Positions 1-8,966 of a DNA stretch of 64,000 bases are shown one piece after another. This DNA comes from Tropicimonas_B omnivorans. Its GTDB lineage: Bacteria; Pseudomonadota; Alphaproteobacteria; Rhodobacterales; Rhodobacteraceae. The position numbers and the translations under genes were made by a program. Where the stretch lies: contig NZ_JAVRHL010000003.1 in the NCBI RefSeq assembly GCF_031846565.1, positions 496,001 to 560,000 on the forward strand, written 5' to 3'. The notes below the pieces were generated by a model that was not told where the DNA came from, searched no databases, and saw only the letters and a list, made by a program, of their open reading frames with translations. Positions within the stretch are counted from its first letter, which is position 1. Each line of letters begins with the position of its first letter.

Positions 1-1895
1 TCCGGAGTGGTGAACTCGGCCTTGCCGCTCTCCGTCTTCCATTTCAGATCGCGCACCGGGTTACCGCGGTAGAAGCCCCCCGCCTCGAACATGCGCGCGT
101 TGAAGTCGTGGAACTCGTCCGGGTAGGTTTCGGCGATCAGGTCACGGATCAGGGCGTAGTCGCCGGTCCAGTCGTCCCAGCGGACCTTCGGATTGGGCGC
201 CAGCGTCGCCTTGGCGATGCCGGCGACGATGGCGACCTCGGATTTCAGCGTCTCCGCCGCAGGGGTGCGGCGCCCGCGGGAGCCATGGACGTGGGAGAGG
301 CTGTCCTCCATCGTCACGGCCTGCGGGCCGGTCGCCTGCACGTCTTCCTCGGCGCGCACGAGGCACGGCAGAAGCCATGTGTTCGGGCAGGCGAGAAGGT
401 GGGACCGGTTGAGCTTGGTGGCGATCTGGACGTTGACGTCGAGACGGGTCCAGCTTTCCTCCGCGCGGTCGGTGTCCGGAATGGCGCGGGCGAAGTTGCC
501 GCCGAGCGAGACGAAGGCCTTCACGCTGCCGTCCAGAACGCCCTCGACAACCTCGACGGTCGTCCGGCCCGTCTCCATCGGCGGCTCGAAGTCGAACATC
601 CGCGCGATTGTCTCCATCGGGACAAGCTCCGGCTTTTCGCTGATGCCGACGGTGCGCTGGCCCTGCACGTTGGAATGCCCGCGCACCGGGCTGATCCCGG
701 CGCCCTTGCGGCCCATGTTGCCGCGCAGAAGGAGGAGGTTCACCAGCATGCCGATGCTCTGAGAGCCATGGACGTGCTGGGTGAGGCCCATGCCGTAGAT
801 GCCGATCACGTTCCGCGAGGCCACGTAGATGTCGCCGACCTGTTCGAGGGCCGCGCGAGAGAGGCCCGAGACGCGCTCGATGAGCGACCAGTCGGCGGCG
901 CGCATGGCCGCTTCGAAGCTCTCGAAGTCATGGGTGTGCTCGGCGATGAAGGCACGGTCGAGCACGTCGCCGCGCTCGTCTTCCCGCTCGAGGACGCGCT
1001 TGATGATGCCGGCGATAGCGCCGATATCCCCGCCGGGACGGACCTGGAGGTAGTGCTCAGAGATCTCGGTGGGGCTGCCGGCCGTCATCTGCCACGGATT
1101 TTGCGGATCGGCGAACTCGACGAGGCCGGTTTCGCGCACCGGGTTGAAGGTCACGACGCGGCAGCCGCGGTCCACGGCGTCCTTCAGCGGGTGCAGGAAG
1201 CGCGGGCTGTTGGTGCCGGTGTTCTGGCCGAAGAACAGGATCATGTCGCAGTGTTCGAAATCCTCGAGCACGCAGGTCCCGACCGGCGAGCCGATCACCT
1301 TCTTCAGGCCGACGCTCGTCGTCTCGTGGCACATGTTCGAGCTGTCGGGCAGGTTGTTGTGGCCGTAGAGCCGAGCGAAGAGGGCGTAGAGGTAGGACGT
1401 CTCGAGCGAGGCGCGGCCCGATGCGTAGAAGACGGCGGATGCGGGGTCGAGGCGGCGGAGACGCTCGCCAATCCCGGCGAACGCTTCGTCCCAGGACACC
1501 GGGACGTACTTGTCCGAGGTGGCATCGTAGCGCATCGGGTGGGTGAGCCGCCCCTCGATCTCCAGCTCGTAATCGGGGCGGGCGCGCAGTTCCGTCAGCG
1601 TGTGGCTGGCGAAGAAGTCCGGCCCGGCGCGCCGCGTCGTCAGATCCCAGATCGTCGCCTTGGCGCCGTTCTCGCAGAACTCGAAGGCGTGCGGTTGTGC
1701 CGGCTTCGTCCAAGCGCAGGAGGTGCACATGTGCCCGCCGGGCTTGTTCTGGCGGCGGAGCGTGTCGGCGAAGGCGGGGTCCGGCTTCGCGGCGCGGGCG
1801 ATCTCCTTGATGCCGCGCATGCTCCCCCAGCCGCCCGCTGCGCCATCGTAGTGAACGGTATCGTCGCGTTGCCGGTCTTCGCGCGTGTCGGACAT
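1..1895 (-). CDS. FdhF/YdeP-family molybdopterin oxidoreductase (3' end outside window)
   Basis: The reverse strand is open from ATG at 1895 to the window edge, so about 631 N-terminal residues are visible and the C-terminal part is missing. Residues 57-80 show the family pattern of C57 and C60 in CTSCAW and C74 in FCENGAK, as in the FdhF/YdeP group of formate-dehydrogenase-like oxidoreductases, which bind bis-MGD and an Fe-S cluster. Later motifs such as FGQNTGTNSPR, VTFNPVRETG and RGNMGRKGAG are typical of the molybdopterin-binding domains. The physiological substrate of most members is unknown; YdeP is linked to acid resistance in E. coli, and formate activity should not be assumed. The gene is divergent from argS with a 224-bp gap between the two starts. 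No fdhD chaperone gene is visible in the window. Confidence 0.9.
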   Translation of the reverse strand, partial: MSDTREDRQRDDTVHYDGAAGGWGSMRGIKEIARAAKPDPAFADTLRRQNKPGGHMCTSCAWTKPAQPHAFEFCENGAKATIWDLTTRRAGPDFFASHTLTELRARPDYELEIEGRLTHPMRYDATSDKYVPVSWDEAFAGIGERLRRLDPASAVFYASGRASLETSYLYALFARLYGHNNLPDSSNMCHETTSVGLKKVIGSPVGTCVLEDFEHCDMILFFGQNTGTNSPRFLHPLKDAVDRGCRVVTFNPVRETGLVEFADPQNPWQMTAGSPTEISEHYLQVRPGGDIGAIAGIIKRVLEREDERGDVLDRAFIAEHTHDFESFEAAMRAADWSLIERVSGLSRAALEQVGDIYVASRNVIGIYGMGLTQHVHGSQSIGMLVNLLLLRGNMGRKGAGISPVRGHSNVQGQRTVGISEKPELVPMETIARMFDFEPPMETGRTTVEVVEGVLDGSVKAFVSLGGNFARAIPDTDRAEESWTRLDVNVQIATKLNRSHLLACPNTWLLPCLVRAEEDVQATGPQAVTMEDSLSHVHGSRGRRTPAAETLKSEVAIVAGIAKATLAPNPKVRWDDWTGDYALIRDLIAETYPDEFHDFNARMFEAGGFYRGNPVRDLKWKTESGKAEFTTP

Positions 1896-2119
1896 GTGGG
1901 AGGGCTCCAATCTGGTGGATATCCACGCGGAACGGTACCGTCTTCGGGGAACCTCCGCCGATCCACAACCAAGGGACCGGGGGGCAGTTCCGAGATAAAT
2001 GCAGGGCGTCGCCCCGACTGCGCCCCGACCTCGCCTTGGTGGCCTGCCGCGGCCTCGCGGGCGTTGACGCCAAGGGGCGAGGTGCTACACCGGCGACCTG
2101 CCAATCCGGGATGGGACCG

Positions 2120-3868
2120 ATGAACCTCTACGCCGATATCCGCACGCTCGTCATCGCCGAGCTCGACACGCTCGTCCGGGAGGGAGTCTTGCCCGATGGC
2201 TTGGATTTCGGCGCCGTCGCGGTGGAGCCGCCGCGCGATGTCGCGCATGGCGACATGGCGACGAATGCCGCGATGGTGCTCGCAAAGCCCGCGGGCCTCA
2301 AGCCGCGGGACATCGCCGAGGCGCTGGCGCCGAAGCTTCTCGCCGATCCCCGGATCGAGACCGCCGACATCGCCGGACCGGGCTTTCTCAACCTGCGCCT
2401 CGCGGCCTCCTCCTGGGCGGAGCTGACCCGCGCGATCCTGGAGGCGGGCCTGGATTACGGCAAGTCGGACATGGGCAGCGGCACGAAGGTCAACATCGAG
2501 TTCGTCTCCGCCAATCCCACCGGGCCGATGCATGTGGGCCATGCGCGGGGCGCCGTCTTCGGCGACGCGCTGGCGGGTCTGCTGGATTATGCCGGCTACG
2601 AGGTCACGCGGGAATACTACATCAACGACGGCGGCGCGCAGGTCGATGTGCTCGCCCGCTCGGTATACCTTCGGTATCTCGAGGCGCACGGGCAGGAGGT
2701 CGCCTTCGAGGAGGGGACCTATCCCGGCGACTACCTCGTTCCCGTGGGCGAAGCGCTCCGGGACGAGGTCGGCGACGCTTTCGTCGGCACGCCCGAACAT
2801 TTCTGGCTCGAGAAGGTCCGCGAATTCGCGACCGCCGCCATGATGGAGCGGATCCGGTCGGACCTCGCCTCCCTCGGCGTGTCGTTCGATCACTTCTTCT
2901 CGGAGAAGTCGCTCTACGGCACCGGCAAGATCGAGACCGCGATCGACTGGCTGAGCGGCAAGGGTCTGATCTACGACGGCGTCCTCGAGCCGCCGAAGGG
3001 CAAGGTGCCCGAGGACTGGGAGCCGCGGGAGCAGACGCTCTTCCGCTCTACCGAGCACGGTGACGACGTGGACCGGCCGATCCGCAAGTCCGATGGCTCG
3101 TGGACCTATTTCGCGCCGGACATCGCCTATCACTATGACAAGATCGAGCGCGGCTACGATCAGCTCGTCGACGTGCTCGGCGCCGATCACGGTGGCTACG
3201 TCAAGCGGATGAAGGCGGCCGTCTCGGCATTGTCCGAAGGGCGTGTGCCGCTCGACGTGAAGCTGATCCAGCTCGTGCGGCTCATCAAGGACGGCAAGGA
3301 CTTCAAGATGTCCAAGCGGTCCGGGACGTTCGTCGGCCTGCGCGACGTGGTCGAGCAGGTCGGGCCGGACGTCGCGCGGTTCGTGATGCTGACGCGGAAG
3401 AACGACGCGCCCCTCGAATTCGACTTCGACAAGGTGATGGAGCAGTCCAAGGACAACGCCGTCTTCTACGTCCAGTATGCCCATGCGCGGATCTGTTCGG
3501 TGCTGCGCAAGGCGGAGGAGGCGGGGATCGAGGGGCTCGGAGACGGGTCGCTCGCGGCCGCGGATTTGTCCGTCAACGCCCATCCCGCCGAGGCGGCGCT
3601 CGCGGCGAAGCTCGGCGAATGGCCGCGCATCGTGGAGATCGCCGCACGGACCCACGAGCCTCACAGGATCGCCTTCTATCTCTATGATCTCGCGGGACAA
3701 TTCCATGCGCTCTGGAATCGCGGCAACGAGGATCATTCGCTGCGGTTCCTGCAGGAGGGTGACCCCGATACAACACGCGCGAAAATTGCCCTCGCGCGCG
3801 CCAATGCGGTTGTGATCGCGAACGGTCTGGGTATCCTTGGCGTGACCCCGGCAGACGAGATGCGCTGA
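2120..3868 (+). CDS. argS: Arginyl-tRNA synthetase
   Basis: Class I aminoacyl-tRNA synthetase that charges tRNA-Arg in the cytosol. The 582-residue product has the usual ArgS length. The HIGH-type motif is seen as NPTGPMHVGHARGA near residue 135, and the KMSK-type loop as FKMSKRSGTFV about two thirds along. The N-terminal additional domain (MNLYADIRTLVIAELDTL) and C-terminal anticodon-binding domain are present. I chose ATG 2120 because family members begin near this MNLY sequence; an in-frame ATG nine bases upstream (2111) is the alternative. It heads the forward argS-SPOR-nagZ-scpA-scpB block, an order commonly seen in Rhodobacterales. Confidence 0.97.
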   Translation: MNLYADIRTLVIAELDTLVREGVLPDGLDFGAVAVEPPRDVAHGDMATNAAMVLAKPAGLKPRDIAEALAPKLLADPRIETADIAGPGFLNLRLAASSWAELTRAILEAGLDYGKSDMGSGTKVNIEFVSANPTGPMHVGHARGAVFGDALAGLLDYAGYEVTREYYINDGGAQVDVLARSVYLRYLEAHGQEVAFEEGTYPGDYLVPVGEALRDEVGDAFVGTPEHFWLEKVREFATAAMMERIRSDLASLGVSFDHFFSEKSLYGTGKIETAIDWLSGKGLIYDGVLEPPKGKVPEDWEPREQTLFRSTEHGDDVDRPIRKSDGSWTYFAPDIAYHYDKIERGYDQLVDVLGADHGGYVKRMKAAVSALSEGRVPLDVKLIQLVRLIKDGKDFKMSKRSGTFVGLRDVVEQVGPDVARFVMLTRKNDAPLEFDFDKVMEQSKDNAVFYVQYAHARICSVLRKAEEAGIEGLGDGSLAAADLSVNAHPAEAALAAKLGEWPRIVEIAARTHEPHRIAFYLYDLAGQFHALWNRGNEDHSLRFLQEGDPDTTRAKIALARANAVVIANGLGILGVTPADEMR

Positions 3869-3979
3869 CGCGAACTGGCGCGCCGGTCGGGGCTCTAGAG
3901 CAGGTATCGAAGGCCGGGCCGGCAGCCGCCTCTTCAGAAGGCAGATCCGGTCTCGGTCCGAAAGGGATAGAGGCAAAGC

Positions 3980-5059
3980 ATGACGTATCACACGAGCGCC
4001 GGGCATCCGGGCGATCACGGCTACGAGACGGACAACACTGCCGCCTACGCCGCGGCCGAACCGTCGCGCGGTGCGATGGCGGTGCATGTCACCGGCGCAA
4101 TCGCCTCGCTGGCGCTGGTCGCGGGCCTCGGCCTCTGGGGGTACAAGCAGGTGATGCGGGACGTGACCGGCGTTCCCGTCGTCCGTGCCATCGAAGGGCC
4201 GATGCGCTCCGCGCCCGAGGATCCGGGCGGGCTCATCGCCTCGCATGAGGGGCTCTCCGTCAATCGTGTGCAGGCCGAGGGGAACACCGCCCAGTCCTCC
4301 GACCGCGTGACGCTTGCGCCGCAGCCGGTGGATCTCGCGCCCGAGGATCTGCCGGGCGGGAGCCTTGCCGCCTCCGGGGCAGAGGGCGCCGGATCCAGCC
4401 AGATCGTCAACGCGTCCCTCAACATCGGCGGCGCGCCGAAGCCCGAGCCGCTCCAGCTTGCCTCCCTCGGGACGGAGGGGGCCGAGAAGATCGCCGAGCC
4501 GCTGATGCGGGGCCTGACGCTGGACGACATGGGCGGGCAGCCGGCGAAGACCGACGAGGAGCGCCTTGCCGCGGAGTCGATGGACCTGCCCGCCGAAGGC
4601 GAGGAAGAGGCGGGATTCATGGCCGCGACGGATACCGACATGGCCGTTCTCGCCGCGCTGGCGGGGGAGGGCGTTTCCGTCTCTCCGCGTCCGGCGAAGC
4701 GCCCCTCGGTGCGCATCGCGTCGAACTCCCCGACCGCCATCGCCGATGCCGTCGCCAGCGCGCAGGACACCTCCGCCCCGGCGATCGCCGATCCCGCGAC
4801 GGTCGCGCCGGGCACCCGCCTCGTGCAGCTCGGGGCATTCCCCTCCGAGGAGGAGGCGCGTTCGGCCTGGGCCGATGCGACGGCCCGGTTCGGCGCGCTC
4901 TTCAGCGACAAGCAGCAGCTCATTCGCCAAGCCGAGGCGGGCGGCCGCCCCTTCTGGCGCCTGCGTGCCGTCGGCTTCGAGAACCTCGCGGATGCGCGCC
5001 GGTTCTGCGCCGCACTGGTGGCCGAGCAGGCCGAGTGCATCCCCGTCGTCGCCCGATGA
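3980..5059 (+). CDS. SPOR-domain membrane protein
   Basis: A 359-residue protein with a single membrane segment at about residues 35-54 after a short cytoplasmic tail. A long acidic, Ala/Pro/Glu-rich periplasmic linker follows, and a C-terminal SPOR domain (about 277-359, beginning GTRLVQLGAFPSEEEA) ends the protein. SPOR domains bind glycan strands lacking stem peptides, which accumulate at the division septum, so a role in cell division or septal peptidoglycan remodelling is the natural inference. The gene follows argS after a 111-bp gap, and its stop is only 25 bp before nagZ, which processes peptidoglycan fragments. The linker is low in complexity and is unlikely to be conserved. Confidence 0.9.
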   Translation: MTYHTSAGHPGDHGYETDNTAAYAAAEPSRGAMAVHVTGAIASLALVAGLGLWGYKQVMRDVTGVPVVRAIEGPMRSAPEDPGGLIASHEGLSVNRVQAEGNTAQSSDRVTLAPQPVDLAPEDLPGGSLAASGAEGAGSSQIVNASLNIGGAPKPEPLQLASLGTEGAEKIAEPLMRGLTLDDMGGQPAKTDEERLAAESMDLPAEGEEEAGFMAATDTDMAVLAALAGEGVSVSPRPAKRPSVRIASNSPTAIADAVASAQDTSAPAIADPATVAPGTRLVQLGAFPSEEEARSAWADATARFGALFSDKQQLIRQAEAGGRPFWRLRAVGFENLADARRFCAALVAEQAECIPVVAR

Positions 5060-5084
5060 TGGCGGGCACCGGGTTCGCCTCGTC

Positions 5085-6092
5085 GTGAGTGAGACCGGCG
5101 CCACCATCCTCGGCTGCGCAGGCCAGCAGCTCTCGAAAGCGGAGGCCGCCTTTTTCCGGGAGGCGGCTCCCTGGGGCTTCATCCTCTTTTCCCGAAATGT
5201 GGGCGACGCAGAGCAGCTCCGTGCGCTCTGCGGCGACCTGAGGGAGGCGGTGGGGCGCGAGGCGCCGATCCTGATCGATCAGGAGGGCGGGCGCGTCCAC
5301 CGTCTTGCGCCGCCGCTCGGCCGGGCCTGGCCTGCGCCACTCGATCATGCCGAGGCGGCGTCGGACGCGGCCCGCGCACTGTTCCTGCGCTATCGCCTCA
5401 TCGCCGCCGAGCTTCGGGATGTCGGGATCGACGCCAATTGCGCGCCGATGGCCGACGTGGCCGAAGAGGCCACGCATCTTTTCCTGAAGAACCGGTGCTA
5501 CGGCGTCGAGCCGGGCGTCGTGGCGCGTCGGGCGCGGGCTGTCGCCGAGGGGCTGATGGCGGGCGGCGTCCTGCCGGTTCTCAAGCACGTTCCGGGCCAC
5601 GGCCGCGCGCGGGCGGACAGCCACCTGGAACTGCCCGTCGTCCGGGCGAGCAAGGACGAGCTGGAAGCGCGGGACTTTGCCGCCTTCCGCCCGCTCGGGG
5701 ACCTGCCGCTCGCGATGACGGCGCATATCGTCTATTCCGCCTTCGACGCGGATCGTCCTGCGACCACCTCGCCCCGCATGATCCGCCATATCCGCGACGG
5801 GATCGGGATCGAGGGCCTTCTGATGACCGACGACATTTCCATGCAGGCGCTGCACGGGCCGATGGTAGCGCGGGCCGAGGACAGCATCGCGGCGGGCTGC
5901 GACGTGGTCCTGCATTGCAATGGCGAAATGGCGGAGATGGAGCAGGTTGTGGCCGGCTCCGGCACCCTCTGGGGAGCGGCAGCGCGGCGGGCCGATGCGG
6001 CGATTGCCGCCAGGCGCGCGCCGGAGGATCTGGACATCGCCGAGGCGGAGGAGGAACTCCGCGCGCTCGGCGGGATGGCCGGCGATGGCTGA
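5085..6092 (+). CDS. nagZ: Beta-N-acetylhexosaminidase NagZ (GH3)
   Basis: Cytosolic glycoside hydrolase family 3 enzyme that removes GlcNAc from GlcNAc-anhydroMurNAc peptides during peptidoglycan recycling. The 335-residue product carries DQEGGRVHRL near residue 65. The conserved KHVPGHGRARADSHLE loop begins at K167 and contains the catalytic Asp-His dyad. The nucleophile motif TDDISMQAL has its first Asp at about residue 249. The frame stays open upstream over the SPOR gene, but homology begins at GTG 5085 (SETGATILGC), which is therefore the chosen start. The gene overlaps scpA by 8 bp, implying coupled expression. Confidence 0.95.
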   Translation: MSETGATILGCAGQQLSKAEAAFFREAAPWGFILFSRNVGDAEQLRALCGDLREAVGREAPILIDQEGGRVHRLAPPLGRAWPAPLDHAEAASDAARALFLRYRLIAAELRDVGIDANCAPMADVAEEATHLFLKNRCYGVEPGVVARRARAVAEGLMAGGVLPVLKHVPGHGRARADSHLELPVVRASKDELEARDFAAFRPLGDLPLAMTAHIVYSAFDADRPATTSPRMIRHIRDGIGIEGLLMTDDISMQALHGPMVARAEDSIAAGCDVVLHCNGEMAEMEQVVAGSGTLWGAAARRADAAIAARRAPEDLDIAEAEEELRALGGMAGDG

Positions 6093-6936
6093 GACGCCCG
6101 TGCGCCTCGTCGGCGGCCGTGACGTCGAGGCCGCTCGCGAGGACGCCGCAGGCGACGCGGACGAGGCGCAGAGCGTCGCCGAGCGCGTCGCAGCCGAGGC
6201 GCTCATCGTCGACGTGGACGGGTTCGAGGGCCCGCTTGACGTCCTGCTCATGCTCGGCCGGACGCAGAAAGTCGATCTGCGCAAGGTCTCGGTGCTGCAA
6301 CTCGCACGCCAGTATCTCGCCTTCGTCGAGGAAGCCAAGCGCCTCAGGATCGAGCTGGCCGCGGACTATCTCGTGATGGCCGCCTGGCTCGCCTTTCTCA
6401 AGTCGCACCTGCTTCTGCCGCCCGATCCTAAGGCCGAGGAGCCGTCCGGCGAGGATCTCGCGGCGCATCTCGCCTTTCAGCTCGAGCGCCTGCAGGCGAT
6501 GCGGGACGCCGCCGCCCGCCTCATGGGGCGGGACCGCAAGGGGCAGGACTTTTTCGCGCGCGGCGTGCCAGAAACCGTGGAGCGCGTTCGCAACGTCCGG
6601 TACACGGCGAGCCTGATGGACCTGATGCGCGCCTATGCCCGGATCCGCACCCGGGACGAGTTCCGGCCCTATGTCATGGACCGCGAAAGCGTCTACACGA
6701 TGGAAGAGGCGCTGGACCGGCTAAGGGGCCTCGTGGGCTTCGCGGGCGAGTGGACGGACCTTCTGTCCTACCTTCCGGACGGCTGGGAGAGCGAGCCCGC
6801 CCGGCGCCGCTCCGCCACGGCGGCGACGTTTGCCGCGTCGCTGGAACTGGCGAAGGCGGGACGGATCTCCCTGCGGCAGACGGAGACGTTCGCCCCCATT
6901 CAGATCAGACGGTCGGAGGGCCACGATGAGCGATGA
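6085..6936 (+). CDS. scpA: Segregation and condensation protein A (kleisin)
   Basis: Kleisin subunit of the bacterial SMC-ScpAB condensin that bridges SMC heads and helps compact and segregate the chromosome. The product is 283 residues. The ScpA signature FEGPLDVLLMLGRTQKVDLRK starts near residue 46, followed by YLVMAAWLAFLKSHLLLPP and a C-terminal winged-helix part. The first 40 or so residues form an acidic, Ala-rich extension that is probably unstructured. ATG 6085 overlaps the nagZ stop by 8 bp, and the stop in turn overlaps the scpB start by 11 bp. No smc gene lies in the window. Confidence 0.96.
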   Translation: MAETPVRLVGGRDVEAAREDAAGDADEAQSVAERVAAEALIVDVDGFEGPLDVLLMLGRTQKVDLRKVSVLQLARQYLAFVEEAKRLRIELAADYLVMAAWLAFLKSHLLLPPDPKAEEPSGEDLAAHLAFQLERLQAMRDAAARLMGRDRKGQDFFARGVPETVERVRNVRYTASLMDLMRAYARIRTRDEFRPYVMDRESVYTMEEALDRLRGLVGFAGEWTDLLSYLPDGWESEPARRRSATAATFAASLELAKAGRISLRQTETFAPIQIRRSEGHDER

Positions 6937-7570
6937 AATGCTGGAAGAGGAGCTGTTCGAGGCACCGGCCGAGGCCGAGCAGGACCGCATGGTCGAGGCC
7001 GTTCTCTTCGCCTCCGCCGAGCCGGTGACCGTTGCCGAGTTGAACGCCCGTCTGCCCCATGGCTCGGACAGCGCCGCCGCGCTTCGGCGGCTGCGGGAGC
7101 TCTACGAGGGGCGGGGCGTCCATCTCGTCCGTGTGGGGGAGGCCTGGGCCCTGCGGACGGCGCCGGATCTGGGGTTTCTGATGCGGCGCGAAACGACGGA
7201 TACCCGCAAGCTCTCCCGCGCGGCGATCGAGACGCTGGCGATCGTCGCCTACCACCAGCCGGTGACGCGGGCGGAGATCGAGGAGATCCGCGGCGTGTCC
7301 GTCTCCCGCGGAACCGTGGACCAGCTCATGGAACTGGAATGGATCCGGTTCGGGAAGCGGCGCGAGACACCGGGCCGACCCGTGACCTATGTTGTCACGA
7401 CGGAGTTTCTGGATCATTTCGGGCTGGAGAGTTCCAGGGATCTTCCAGGCCTCAAGGAGCTGCGCGCCGCGGGGCTTCTGGACAGTCGTCCGATGCCGGG
7501 CGGCGCGGACGATGAGTCGGGCAAGGACGCGGGACAATCCGAGATGTTCGAGCAGGGAGAGCAGACATGA
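6926..7570 (+). CDS. scpB: Segregation and condensation protein B
   Basis: Winged-helix partner of ScpA in the SMC complex; dimers bind the ScpA kleisin linker. The 214-residue product contains the typical ScpB run VEAVLFASAEPVTVAEL near residue 22 and the motif IETLAIVAYHQPVTRAEIE. The RGVSVSRGTVDQLME-type helix-turn-helix follows. The start ATG 6926 lies inside the end of scpA. The stop overlaps the next gene as ATGA, so scpA, scpB and the small downstream gene form one translationally coupled unit. Confidence 0.96.
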   Translation: MSDEMLEEELFEAPAEAEQDRMVEAVLFASAEPVTVAELNARLPHGSDSAAALRRLRELYEGRGVHLVRVGEAWALRTAPDLGFLMRRETTDTRKLSRAAIETLAIVAYHQPVTRAEIEEIRGVSVSRGTVDQLMELEWIRFGKRRETPGRPVTYVVTTEFLDHFGLESSRDLPGLKELRAAGLLDSRPMPGGADDESGKDAGQSEMFEQGEQT

Positions 7571-7788
7571 GCATCGTCAACATGATCGTCCGTACGCTGA
7601 TCCGTCAGGGCGTGAATCAGGGTGTCCGCCACGGGATCCGAAAGATGGGCAAGGGGTCCGAACGCCCGAACGCGGACATGACCCCCGAGGAGCGCGCGCA
7701 GGCGCAGCGCCGGAAGCAGCAACAAAAATCGGTGGGCAAGGGGGCGCAGCAGGCGATGCGCGTCTTCAGGCGCTTCGGCCGCTTCTGA
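7567..7788 (+). CDS. Small basic protein of the scp operon, function unknown
   Basis: A 73-residue, strongly basic protein whose ATG overlaps the scpB stop (ATGA). The N-terminal half (MSIVNMIVRTLIRQGVNQGV) could form an amphipathic helix. The middle part is rich in Lys, Arg and Gln (EERAQAQRRKQQQK), and the end is FRRFGRF. No transmembrane segment or known domain is recognisable. The tight coupling to scpB supports it being a real gene, and the charge suggests contact with nucleic acid or membrane phospholipid, which is inference only. In many relatives twin-arginine translocase genes sit near this place; none are present here. Confidence 0.75.
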   Translation: MSIVNMIVRTLIRQGVNQGVRHGIRKMGKGSERPNADMTPEERAQAQRRKQQQKSVGKGAQQAMRVFRRFGRF

Positions 7789-7798
7789 CCCTATCGAT

Positions 7799-8962
7799 AT
7801 GACCGACCTGACAGCCAGCCTCGTGGCGCGCCTGCGCACGCCGCGCGTTGCCGTTTCAGCCTTCTTTTTGCTCAATGGGGGGCTGTTCGGGATCTGGGCC
7901 TCCCGCGTGCCGGCATTCGTGGCGCGGCACGAGCTCAGTCCCTCAATCCTTGGCCTTTTGCTACTGTGCATGGGAATCGGGGCGATCCTGTCCTTTCCCG
8001 TTGCCGGGCGCGCCTCCGACTCCATCGGTGCCGTTCCCGTGTCCCGCTGGCTCGGCGCGATGTATGTCGCCGCCCTTCTGGCTCTTCCGCTGATGCCGAA
8101 CGTCTGGACGCTCGGCCTTGTCCTTCTGGTCTTCGGGGCGGGCCATGGCGGGCTCGACGTCTCGATGAACGCCTTTGCCGCGGAGGTGGAGCGGCGGGCG
8201 CGCCGGCCGATGATGTCCTCCTTCCATGCGCTCTGGTCGGTCGGGGCAGGGCTCGGCGCGGCGTCCGGCTACGGCGCCGTCGAGATGGGCCTCGGGCCCG
8301 GTTCGCATTTCTGGATCGCGGGCCTCGCCCTCGCCGTCCTCTGCCTCTCGATGTCGTTCGTGCCATGGGAGGCAGAGGCCGTCCGCTCACAGAAGGGAAC
8401 GCCGCTTTTCGTCTTTCCGACCGGCCCGCTCTTCGCCGTCGGCCTGATCGCGCTCGCAGGTTCCGTCGGCGAGGGCGCGATGGCGGATTGGAGCGCGGTC
8501 TATCTCGTGGAAAGTGCGGGGGCAGGCGAGGGCGTCGCGGCGCTCGGCTACGCGACCTATTCGGTGGTGATGGTGACGCTTCGCCTCTTCGGGGATCGCA
8601 TCACGGCAATGCTCGGGGCGGTGCGTGCCGCTCGCCTGTCCGGGATCGCGGCGCTCTGTGGCGCGCTCCTGACCGTGTCGTCGTCGAGCGTGGCCCCGAT
8701 CCTTGCCGGCTTCGCGCTTCTGGGCGTGGGCTATGCCGTCGTGGTGCCGCTGGTCTATTCCCGCGCGGCGAACGATCCCGAGGTTTCCCCCGGGCGGGGC
8801 CTCGCGGCAGTGGCGACGCTGGGCTATGGCGCGATGCTCATGGGGCCGCCGCTTCTCGGCGCCATTGCGGGGCTGACATCGCTGCGCGTGGCGCTCGGTC
8901 TCCTGGCCGTGCTGGCGCTGCTGATGATCGGCTTGGCGGGGCGGCTGTCGCCGACCCGGTGA
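7799..8962 (+). CDS. Major facilitator superfamily transporter
   Basis: A 387-residue integral membrane protein with about 12 hydrophobic segments, starting FFLLNGGLFGIWASRVPAF. The arrangement matches the MFS subgroup that includes YbjJ and sugar/drug efflux proteins. The loop after helix 2 reads GRASDSIGAVPVSRW, a diverged version of the MFS A-motif. The substrate cannot be told from sequence. The start ATG 7799 lies 11 bp after the small basic gene with no clear Shine-Dalgarno, so translation may depend on readthrough coupling. It converges with the dCTP deaminase gene, whose stop is 4 bp away, leaving no room for a terminator. Confidence 0.88.
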   Translation: MTDLTASLVARLRTPRVAVSAFFLLNGGLFGIWASRVPAFVARHELSPSILGLLLLCMGIGAILSFPVAGRASDSIGAVPVSRWLGAMYVAALLALPLMPNVWTLGLVLLVFGAGHGGLDVSMNAFAAEVERRARRPMMSSFHALWSVGAGLGAASGYGAVEMGLGPGSHFWIAGLALAVLCLSMSFVPWEAEAVRSQKGTPLFVFPTGPLFAVGLIALAGSVGEGAMADWSAVYLVESAGAGEGVAALGYATYSVVMVTLRLFGDRITAMLGAVRAARLSGIAALCGALLTVSSSSVAPILAGFALLGVGYAVVVPLVYSRAANDPEVSPGRGLAAVATLGYGAMLMGPPLLGAIAGLTSLRVALGLLAVLALLMIGLAGRLSPTR

Positions 8963-8966
8963 GGTC

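Noticed and set aside
108..2123. Long open frames antisense to the oxidoreductase gene
   Set aside because: They are by-products of high GC; the reverse strand carries the conserved molybdopterin oxidoreductase motifs, and the antisense products are His/Arg/Asp-rich without any domain.
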